A DNA stretch of 64,000 bases, taken from assembly GCF_900107725.1 (NCBI RefSeq), contig NZ_FNQO01000001.1, positions 1,108,458 to 1,172,457 on the forward strand. The letters run 5' to 3'. The translations under genes and the position numbers were made by a program. The notes under the pieces were generated by a model. That model was not told the origin of the DNA. It did not search any database and saw nothing but the letters and a program-made list of their open reading frames with translations. Positions 54,415 to 61,331 of this stretch are shown here, piece after piece; position 1 is the first letter of the stretch; each line of letters opens with the position of its first letter. The DNA is from Microbulbifer marinus. Lineage in GTDB: Bacteria; Pseudomonadota; Gammaproteobacteria; Pseudomonadales; Cellvibrionaceae.

Positions 54415-55038
54415 TCAGCCCATAATTTCGTCAATGGGCCCGCAGCCCTGGCGGATCAGTTCCGGCTCATCGCCGGTCAGGTCGACCACGGTTGTCGCTT
54501 CCAGGCCGCAGAAACCACCGTCAATCACCAGCTCGACCTGATGCTCCAGGGTGTCGCGTATATCGTACGGGTCGGTCAGCGGCTGGTCTTCGCCGGGCAT
54601 GATCAGGCTGCAGCTCATCAGCGGCTCGCCCACTGCTTCGATCAGCGCCAGTGCGATCGGATTGTCGGGAACACGCAGCCCGATGGTCTTGCGTTTGGGG
54701 TGCATCAGGCGTCGCGGCACCTCCGCCGTCGCCGGCATGATAAAGGTGTACGGGCCCGGGGTATGGTTCTTCAGTAGGCGGAACATCTGGTTGTCCACCT
54801 TGGCGTAACTGGCCAGTTCCGACAGGTCGCGGCACAGCAGCGTAAAGTTGTGCTGCTTGTCCAGCTGGCGCAGCGCGCGAATCCGCTCCACCGCCAGCTT
54901 CTCCCCCAGGCGACAGCCAATCGCATAGGCGGAATCCGTGGGAAAGACGATAACGCCACCGGCGGCGACGATCTCCGCCGCCTGACTGATCAGACGCCCT
55001 TGCGGGTTGTCCGGATGAATCTGGAAAAACTGCGCCAC
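54415..55038 (-). CDS. yciO: YciO-family Sua5/YrdC-fold protein
   Basis: A 207-residue protein matching E. coli YciO throughout: AQFFQIHPDNPQGRLISQA at the start, GGVIVFPTDSAYAIGC, HNFTLLCRDLSELASYAKVDN, and RKTIGLRVPDNPIALALIEA. YciO resembles TsaC, which makes threonylcarbamoyl-AMP for tRNA t6A, but its own cellular role is less certain. The GTG start is fixed by GGGGGAG seven bases upstream. Adjacency to the PHP gene mirrors E. coli. Confidence 0.93.
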   Translation of the reverse strand: MAQFFQIHPDNPQGRLISQAAEIVAAGGVIVFPTDSAYAIGCRLGEKLAVERIRALRQLDKQHNFTLLCRDLSELASYAKVDNQMFRLLKNHTPGPYTFIMPATAEVPRRLMHPKRKTIGLRVPDNPIALALIEAVGEPLMSCSLIMPGEDQPLTDPYDIRDTLEHQVELVIDGGFCGLEATTVVDLTGDEPELIRQGCGPIDEIMG

Positions 55039-55073
55039 AAATGCTCCCCCTTGCATCATTTTCCTACAGGCCT

Positions 55074-55973
55074 CTAGCCCGAATTGTCCGCGCTAGTTTG
55101 CCACAGATTCCACACCGGCTCGACGCCCGCGGGCAGGCGCACGCAGCCCAGCTCGCGCCAGGGCTGTTCCGGCTGGTGGAAGTCACTGCCGACCGAGCAA
55201 TAGGGCGCCGGCAGGCCGGTCTCGGCCGCTACGGCCTCGATCAGCTGGCGCAACTCGCGGGTCTGCACCGGGTTCTGGCGACCGCACAGCAGCTCGACCG
55301 CCTGTCCACCGGCCTCGAGAAATTCGCGCAGCAGGCGGGACAGCTGGGTCCGCGTCAGGCCGTACTTCAGCGGGTGCGCGAGCACCGCGCTGCCGCCGGC
55401 CGCGCGGATAGTGGCCACGGTTTCCGCAATCTGTGGCCAGTCGACTTTGACGTCGCCCACCTTGCCCGCGCCGAGATAGCGCTTGAAGGCGCGCGCAGCG
55501 TCCTCGACATGACCCTCTTCGACCAGCCAGCGGGCAAAATGCGGGCGCCCGATGACGCCGCCGCCAGCCCACTTGCGGGCGCCCTGCAGCGCGCCGGCAA
55601 AGCCGCGCCTCTGCAGCCGTTCGGCGATCTGTTCCGCGCGCTCCCGCCGCAGTCGATCGCGCAGCGCAATGGCCGCACGCAACTCCGTGGACGACGGGTC
55701 AACATTGAGGCCGACGATATGCACCGGTCGCTTGCCCCAGCGACTGGACAACTCGATCCCCGGCAATACGGAAATGCCCAGCTGGTCACCGGTTTGCCGT
55801 GCCTCGGCGACTCCAGACAGGGTATCGTGGTCGGTCAACGCCAACAGGGTCACGCCGTGGGATTTCGCCCTCGACACCAGCTGTGCAGGGCTTAAAATAC
55901 CGTCTGACGCGGTGCTGTGGCAGTGCAGATCCACCAAATCGGTATCCGCGTCTACTGACAGGGCTGTTAACAT
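55074..55973 (-). CDS. PHP-domain phosphoesterase (RNase AM / TrpH-YciV type)
   Basis: A 299-residue metal-dependent phosphoesterase. PHP motifs are DLHCHSTASDGILSP, ALTDHDTLSG, GIELSSRW, IGRPHFARWLV, VLAHPLKYG and GSDFHQPEQPW. E. coli YciV (RNase AM) is a 5'-3' exonuclease that matures rRNA and degrades 3',5'-bisphosphonucleotides. The ATG of MLTALSVDADTD is chosen; the upstream open frame has no similarity. It precedes yciO by 36 bases. Confidence 0.9.
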   Translation of the reverse strand: MLTALSVDADTDLVDLHCHSTASDGILSPAQLVSRAKSHGVTLLALTDHDTLSGVAEARQTGDQLGISVLPGIELSSRWGKRPVHIVGLNVDPSSTELRAAIALRDRLRRERAEQIAERLQRRGFAGALQGARKWAGGGVIGRPHFARWLVEEGHVEDAARAFKRYLGAGKVGDVKVDWPQIAETVATIRAAGGSAVLAHPLKYGLTRTQLSRLLREFLEAGGQAVELLCGRQNPVQTRELRQLIEAVAAETGLPAPYCSVGSDFHQPEQPWRELGCVRLPAGVEPVWNLWQTSADNSG

Positions 55974-56229
55974 CAGGCTCTCGCTCAGATTCACACTCGA
56001 TCGGGTAGTGACACCCGGTTTTGAACATTTGCCGGTAGCCGCTGTCACAGGGGCGCCCGGCGGATTCAGGGATAAGGCCCCAACCAAAGGCTTGCCTGCG
56101 CAGGCCCAGGGGAACCAGAGTTACCGCTGACAGCGGCACCGTCAGCCAGGAAGCTATTTTGAATAGTAGGGCCATTACAGACCCGGCCCTCGAAAACGCT
56201 TCCAGCGGGCATTATCACCGGAACCAGGC
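55974..56229. other. Divergent gap between the PHP gene and the VC0807-type gene
   Basis: About 256 bases that should contain two promoters. I see no repeat, hairpin or promoter box that I can defend. Confidence 0.4.
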
Positions 56230-56952
56230 ATGACCGAAACCAACCCGACCACCTCAGTGACCGAACAGCAGCCTAAGAAAGAGGGGCTTCTCGCCAATCT
56301 GCTGCTCAATATCGTCATTCCCACACTGATCCTGACCAAGCTGTCCGGCGACGACTGGCTGGGCACCAAGTGGGCGATTGTCGTGGCGCTGGCGTTCCCG
56401 CTGCTCTACGGCCTGCGCGACCTGTTACAGTCGGGCAAGGTCAATTTCTTTTCCGCCCTCGGCATCACCAGTATTCTGCTGACCGGCGGTATCAGCCTGC
56501 TGGAACTGGACGCAAAATATATCGCCATCAAGGAGGCCGCCATTCCCGGCCTGCTCGGCATCGCGACCGTGCTCTCCCTCTACACGCGCTGGCCGCTGGT
56601 GAAGACACTGATCTACAACGACCGAATTCTCGATACCAGCAAGATTGCCGGCGTCCTCGCCGGCAACGGCAATGAGAGCGCGTTCGAGCGCACCCTGCAG
56701 CAGGCGTCCTGGATGATTGCCGGTTCCTTCTTCCTGTCGTCGGCACTGAATTACATCCTGGCCAAGGTGCTGCTGCAAAGCCCGCCAGGCACCGAGGCAT
56801 TCAACGAGGAGCTCGGCAAAATGACCGCCCTGAGCTTCCCGGTTATTGCCCTGCCGGCAACCATTATTCTGATGCTGGTGCTCTTCTTCCTGTTCCGCCG
56901 GATCGGCAAGCTGACCGGCCTGAAACTCGAAGAGATCATGGTCCAGCAGTAG
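56230..56952 (+). CDS. VC0807-type inner-membrane protein
   Basis: A 240-residue protein with a hydrophilic N-terminus and about six hydrophobic segments (LLLNIVIPTLILTKL, AIVVALAFPLLYGL, FFSALGITSILLTGGISLL, SWMIAGSFFLSSALNYILA, FPVIALPATIILMLVLFFLF). Genes of this kind stand beside the PHP and yciI genes in pseudomonads; the function is unknown. It precedes yciI by 40 bases on the same strand. Confidence 0.8.
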   Translation: MTETNPTTSVTEQQPKKEGLLANLLLNIVIPTLILTKLSGDDWLGTKWAIVVALAFPLLYGLRDLLQSGKVNFFSALGITSILLTGGISLLELDAKYIAIKEAAIPGLLGIATVLSLYTRWPLVKTLIYNDRILDTSKIAGVLAGNGNESAFERTLQQASWMIAGSFFLSSALNYILAKVLLQSPPGTEAFNEELGKMTALSFPVIALPATIILMLVLFFLFRRIGKLTGLKLEEIMVQQ

Positions 56953-56992
56953 CGAAAGTTTCCGATACATACCGATAAGAGCATAACTAGAC

Positions 56993-57292
56993 ATGTGGTA
57001 CGCAATCATCAGTGAGGATGTAAAAGACAGCCTGCCCCTGCGCAAGGGCGCGCGCGCCGATCATCTGGCCCGACTGAATCGACTCAAAGACGAGGGGCGG
57101 CTATTAATAGCGGGCCCGCATCCGGCCATCGACAGCGAGGATCCCGGTGAGGCCGGATTTACCGGCAGCCTGGTGGTTGCGGAATTTTCTTCGCTGGACG
57201 AGGCCAAAGCCTGGGCGGACGCGGATCCCTACGTGGATGCCGGTGTCTACGCCTCCGTAGCCGTGAAGCCGTTCAAGCTCGTGCTTCCCTGA
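56993..57292 (+). CDS. yciI: YciI-family protein
   Basis: A 99-residue ferredoxin-like alpha+beta protein of the YCII family ([60 protein letters not shown]). The conserved His and Asp are present. Some members are dehydrochlorinase-like, but no activity is known for most. The SH3 gene follows after 41 bases. Confidence 0.93.
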   Translation: MWYAIISEDVKDSLPLRKGARADHLARLNRLKDEGRLLIAGPHPAIDSEDPGEAGFTGSLVVAEFSSLDEAKAWADADPYVDAGVYASVAVKPFKLVLP

Positions 57293-57333
57293 TTTTGACG
57301 ACACTTTCAACAGATAAAAAAAGCTGTATCACA

Positions 57334-58014
57334 ATGATGAAACAACTGACCGGTCTTAGTGCCGCAGCGCTGCTCGCCATCAGCGCCCCCGTCAGCGCCC
57401 TGGGTGCCGACACTCGCTACATCACCGACGAACTGCACGTACCCATGCGCTCCGGCAAGGGCAACGAATTCCGCATCCTGCACCGCGGGCTACCCAGCGG
57501 CACAAAACTCGCGCTGCTCGAAGATGCCCCGGCAGACGGCTGGGCACGCGTGCGCACGCCCGCCGGCGAAGAGGGCTGGGTGCGCCGCCAGTACCTGGTT
57601 GCCGAGCCGGTGGCGGAAATTAAGTTAAAGAAGGCCGAGGCCGACCTCGCGCGCTTTGAAGAGATGGATCTCGGCGGCGAAGTGCGCCGCCTGGAAGCGG
57701 AAAACCTGAAACTGAACACCGCGCTGACCGCAGAGCAGGAAAAGGCCCAGCAGCTGGCGCGGGAACTCAAGGAGCTGAAATCCCTCTCCGCGGACGCCGT
57801 GGCCCTCAATCAGCGTCACCAGAAACTGCTGCATCAACACGAGCTGCTGAAGCAGGAGCAGATGATGGCGGAGGCGGAAATTCAGCGCCTGTCCGGCAGC
57901 GACACACAGAAGTGGTACATGTACGGCGCGCTGTCTGTTGGCCTCGGTGCTATCCTCGCCATGATCGCCCCGCATCTGCGCCCCCGCCGGCGCCGTTCTG
58001 AGTGGGCGAATTAA
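57334..58014 (+). CDS. Membrane-anchored SH3-domain/coiled-coil protein (TIGR04211 type)
   Basis: A 226-residue envelope protein. It has a signal peptide (to about GADTRY), a bacterial SH3 domain at residues about 25-90 (YITDELHVPMRSGKGNEFRIL, GWVRRQYL), and a long coiled coil (about 95-195). A C-terminal membrane helix (WYMYGALSVGLGAILAMIAPHL) is followed by a basic cytoplasmic tail. E. coli YgiM has the same order. The role is probably cell-wall related, but unproven. Confidence 0.88.
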   Translation: MMKQLTGLSAAALLAISAPVSALGADTRYITDELHVPMRSGKGNEFRILHRGLPSGTKLALLEDAPADGWARVRTPAGEEGWVRRQYLVAEPVAEIKLKKAEADLARFEEMDLGGEVRRLEAENLKLNTALTAEQEKAQQLARELKELKSLSADAVALNQRHQKLLHQHELLKQEQMMAEAEIQRLSGSDTQKWYMYGALSVGLGAILAMIAPHLRPRRRRSEWAN

Positions 58015-58052
58015 CCACAGCAGGCAAACTTCTGCCGCCGGAAACGGGCGGC

Positions 58053-58136
58053 GGATTCACAGGCGGCCCGGGACGGCCGCCGCAGCCCTACAGGGATGTG
58101 GCCACAGCGCCGCCACGGCACCCGGGCGGCGGGAAT
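58053..58136 (+). repeat. Diverged palindromic element, family 2, copy C
   Basis: Arms beginning GATTC..GGCGGCCCGGG pair imperfectly with CCCGGGCGGC..GAATC around a core containing CCTACAGGGATGTGGCCACAGCG. This core resembles copy B on the plus strand (CCTACAGGGACGTATTCACGGCG). It lies between the SH3 gene and the cyclophilin gene. More small GC-rich inverted repeats flank it. Confidence 0.6.
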
Positions 58137-58197
58137 CTCGCAGCCGTTTCCGCAGATTCCAAACCTCTCGGCTAACCGAGTAAATGAGACAAGGACG

Positions 58198-58782
58198 ATG
58201 CGTAAGTTATTTGCGGTACTTCTGAGCGGTCTGCTCGCCCTGCCCGCCCTGGCGGACAACCCACGGGTAGAATTGAAGACTGACCTGGGCACTATCCAGG
58301 TAGAGCTGTTCGACGACAAAGCACCGGCCACGGTGGAGAACTTTCTCGCCTACCTGGACAGCGGTTTTTATAACGGGGTCATCTTTCACCGGGTTATTCC
58401 CGATTTCATGGTGCAGACCGGTGGACACACCTTCGATTTCCAACTGAAGGAAACCCGTGAGCCGGTGGTCAACGAATCCTCCAATGGCCTCAAGAATCTG
58501 CGTGGCACGCTGGCCATGGCGCGCAAGGAAGACCCTGACAGTGCCACCTCGCAGTTCTTCATCAACCTAAAGCACAACGATCATCTGGATGCCGCGGAAG
58601 ACAAACCGGGCTATACGGTTTTCGGCCAGGTGATCGAAGGTATGGACGTAGTGGAGAAGATCGTTGAGGAGCCCCGCGGCCTTTACCGCACCTTCCCGCA
58701 GGCGCCGAACGTGCCGGTGCGCATCCTCAATGCAAAGCGTATCGACGGCAGTGCCGTCGCCAGCAAGAGCCAGGGAGATTAA
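58198..58782 (+). CDS. Periplasmic cyclophilin-type peptidyl-prolyl isomerase
   Basis: A 194-residue cyclophilin with a signal peptide (MRKLFAVLLSGLLALPALA), so of the PpiA type acting in the periplasm. Active-site stretches are YNGVIFHRVIPDFMVQTGG, SSNGLKNLRGTLAMARKEDPDSATSQFFINL (with Gln-Phe-Phe) and GYTVFGQVIEGMDVVEKI. AAGGA precedes the ATG. The pdxJ start follows after three bases. Confidence 0.93.
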   Translation: MRKLFAVLLSGLLALPALADNPRVELKTDLGTIQVELFDDKAPATVENFLAYLDSGFYNGVIFHRVIPDFMVQTGGHTFDFQLKETREPVVNESSNGLKNLRGTLAMARKEDPDSATSQFFINLKHNDHLDAAEDKPGYTVFGQVIEGMDVVEKIVEEPRGLYRTFPQAPNVPVRILNAKRIDGSAVASKSQGD

Positions 58783-58785
58783 GCG

Positions 58786-59544
58786 GTGATAGCGCTCAGT
58801 GTTAACCTCAATAAAATTGCCCTGATTCGCAACTCGCGCGAGGGTAACTTTCCGGATGTTGTCGCCCACGGCCGTATCTGCCTCGATGCCGGCGCCCAGG
58901 GGCTGACGGTGCATCCGCGTCCCGACCAGCGCCATATCCGCCCCGGCGACGTGCGCGCTCTCGCCGAGTTGTGCAGTGGCCATGCCGGCATCGAGTTCAA
59001 TGTGGAGGGCAACCCCTTCGCCGAAGCGCTGAACGACTATCCTGGCCTGATGTCACTGGTGCTGGAGACGCAGCCAGAGCAGTGCACCCTGGTGCCGGAC
59101 AGCAACGACCAGCTGACCTCGGACCACGGCTTCGATCTCAAGCGCGATGGCGCCCGCCTGGAGCCGTTAATCGCCAAGCTCAAGGATGCCGGCATCCGTG
59201 TCAGCCTGTTTATGGACCCGGACCTAGAGCAGATCGGCCTCGCCAGCGAGGTAGGTGCAGACCGCATCGAACTCTATACCGGTCCCTATGCCGAAGCTGT
59301 AGCCCGGCAGAGCGCCGAATTGGAGTCCATCTTTGCTGCGCACTGCGCGGCGGCAGAGCACGCGCGCCAGCTCGGCCTGGGCGTCAACGCGGGCCACGAT
59401 CTGAATCTGATCAACCTGCCCCGCTACCGCACCCTGCCGGGCCTGCAGGAAGTGTCCATCGGTCACGCGCTGACCGTCGACGCGCTCAACATGGGCCTGG
59501 ATAACGCGGTCAACGCCTACCTCAACTGCCTGTCCGGCAACTGA
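58786..59544 (+). CDS. pdxJ: Pyridoxine 5'-phosphate synthase PdxJ
   Basis: A 252-residue TIM-barrel enzyme that condenses 1-deoxyxylulose 5-phosphate with 3-amino-2-oxopropyl phosphate to pyridoxine phosphate. It shows LSVNLNKIALIRNSR, GLTVHPRPDQRHI, FNVEGNP, RVSLFMDPD and LGVNAGHDLN. The start is GTG. It supplies PLP for enzymes such as ThrC, DapC and LysE-type pathway partners. Its TGA overlaps the next ATG by one base. Confidence 0.96.
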   Translation: MIALSVNLNKIALIRNSREGNFPDVVAHGRICLDAGAQGLTVHPRPDQRHIRPGDVRALAELCSGHAGIEFNVEGNPFAEALNDYPGLMSLVLETQPEQCTLVPDSNDQLTSDHGFDLKRDGARLEPLIAKLKDAGIRVSLFMDPDLEQIGLASEVGADRIELYTGPYAEAVARQSAELESIFAAHCAAAEHARQLGLGVNAGHDLNLINLPRYRTLPGLQEVSIGHALTVDALNMGLDNAVNAYLNCLSGN

Positions 59545-60413
59545 TGCCGACCCTCAATATCATCGGCGCCGGCAAGCTCGGAAAAACCCTCGGCCACCTG
59601 TGGCAACAGCAGGGTATTTTTCAGGTGCAGTCGCTGTGCAACCGGACTGCGCAGAGCGCCCGCGCCGCCGCGCAGTTTATCGGTGCCGGCGCGGCCTGCG
59701 ACTCCATCGAGGCCATGGCCGACGCAGACTGCTGGTTGATTGCCAGCGGCGACGGTCAAATTGCAGATATCGCCGCGAAGCTTGCCTCGCGATTCGCAGG
59801 TCAGGCGGACACCATTGTTTTCCACTGCAGCGGTGCCCTCGCCTCGGAAACCCTGGCAGCCTGCAAGCCGGCCGCGATCGCCAGCGCCCACCCGGTGCAC
59901 AGCTTTGCCGATCCGCGAGCATCCCTGCAGACACTGGCCGGCAGTAGTGTCGCGCTGGAGGGGGACCAACCCGCGGTGGAGTTGCTGCGTGGCGCTTTCT
60001 CGGCGCTCGGCTGCGAAACCCTGACCATTGCCCCCGAGCACAAATCTCTCTATCACGCCGGCTCGGTATTCGCGTGCAATTACCTCACCGCGCTGATGGA
60101 CCTGAGCCTGCGTACCTTTGCCGCGGCCGGAATCGACCAGCAGCAGGCACTGCAGCTGCTGAAGCCGATAGTGCTGCAGACGGCGGAAAACAATATGCGG
60201 CTGGGCCCGGAAAAGTCCCTCACCGGCCCCATCGCGCGCGGCGATGTCGAGACGGTAAGTGCACAACTGGATGCGCTGCAGAAAACCGATCCGCAACTAG
60301 CCCAATGCTATCGCCAACTGGGTCTCGCCTGTGTAGAGTTGGCCCGGCGCGGCGCCCTGCCCGAGGAGGCCGCCGTCCGATTGACCGAACTGTTGAGCGA
60401 GCCAACCCGGTGA
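59544..60413 (+). CDS. Rossmann-like/DUF2520 putative oxidoreductase
   Basis: A 289-residue protein with an N-terminal NAD(P)-binding motif (LNIIGAGKLGKTLGHLW) and a C-terminal helical DUF2520 domain (HKSLYHAGSVFACNYLTALMDLSLRTF, GPIARGD). The family resembles pyrroline-5-carboxylate reductase and ketopantoate reductase, but its substrate is unknown. It is translationally coupled to pdxJ (TGATG) and to the SpoU gene (GTGA). Confidence 0.87.
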   Translation: MPTLNIIGAGKLGKTLGHLWQQQGIFQVQSLCNRTAQSARAAAQFIGAGAACDSIEAMADADCWLIASGDGQIADIAAKLASRFAGQADTIVFHCSGALASETLAACKPAAIASAHPVHSFADPRASLQTLAGSSVALEGDQPAVELLRGAFSALGCETLTIAPEHKSLYHAGSVFACNYLTALMDLSLRTFAAAGIDQQQALQLLKPIVLQTAENNMRLGPEKSLTGPIARGDVETVSAQLDALQKTDPQLAQCYRQLGLACVELARRGALPEEAAVRLTELLSEPTR

Positions 60414-61204
60414 AAGATTCCCCCCAAGATTCAAAAGAATATCTGCAGAAACGCGCCTTCTTCGATAGTTTGCTGACCATCTATGGGCGCAAGCCGGTGC
60501 TGGAGGCGTTGGAGGACCTGTCGCTACCGGTACACAAGCTGCACCTCGCCGACAGCAATCGCCGTGATCAGCTGATCGCGCGCATCGAGCAACTGGCCAC
60601 CGAGCGCCAGATAGAAATCGCCCACTGGGATCGCAAGGGTCTTTCGCGGATTTCCAAGAACGCGCGCCAGGATCAGGGCGTGGCGCTGGATCTGGCCCTG
60701 CCCCATTACGGCACCACGGAATCATTTCTGCAGCGGGAAAGTGCGCGCGACAAGAAAAAGAATTACGAGCTGCTCGCGCTCGACGGCATTACCAATCCAC
60801 AGAACCTCGGCATGATCATCCGCTCGGCCTGCGCCGGCGGCATGGATGGCATTATCCTGCCACGCAAGGGCTGCGCCCAGATAGATCCCCTGGTCATCAA
60901 GGCCAGCACCGGCACCCTGTTCAAGATGCGCTTACTGCGCTGTGAAACACTCGCCCCGGCGTTGGCCGAGTTCAAGAAACAGGGAGTACGCATCTGCGGC
61001 CTTTCGTCCCACGCACAGCAGACGCTGTCGAGCCTGGACGGCGACGCACCGAGCATTTTCGTGTTGGGCAACGAAACCCGGGGTGTCAGCGAGGAAGTCG
61101 CCCGGCAGTGCACACACAAACTGCGCATTCCGATGCACAATAATGTCGAAAGCCTGAATGTCGCCGTCACCGCTGCACTGATCAGTTTCCGACATCAAAG
61201 CTAA
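60410..61204 (+). CDS. SpoU/TrmH-family RNA 2'-O-methyltransferase
   Basis: A 264-residue SAM-dependent methyltransferase. An N-terminal substrate-binding domain (IYGRKPVLEALEDL...) is followed by the knot domain with ALDGITNPQNLGMIIRSACAGGMDGIILP, IFVLGNETRGVSEEV and IPMHNNVESLNVAVTAALISF, the three SpoU motifs. It could methylate rRNA (RlmB/YfiF-like) or tRNA. The GTG start overlaps the previous stop by four bases. Confidence 0.92.
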   Translation: MKDSPQDSKEYLQKRAFFDSLLTIYGRKPVLEALEDLSLPVHKLHLADSNRRDQLIARIEQLATERQIEIAHWDRKGLSRISKNARQDQGVALDLALPHYGTTESFLQRESARDKKKNYELLALDGITNPQNLGMIIRSACAGGMDGIILPRKGCAQIDPLVIKASTGTLFKMRLLRCETLAPALAEFKKQGVRICGLSSHAQQTLSSLDGDAPSIFVLGNETRGVSEEVARQCTHKLRIPMHNNVESLNVAVTAALISFRHQS

Positions 61205-61331
61205 TTCCGCACCCTCCGCTACCGACGCCAAAATCCTTTGCTCGCGCCGCGGGCTGTCGCTCGTCTAGACTGAATTTGATACCCAGCACGGTAGATTTTC
61301 AGCAGTAAACGGATTTATCGCGGGCGCAGTC

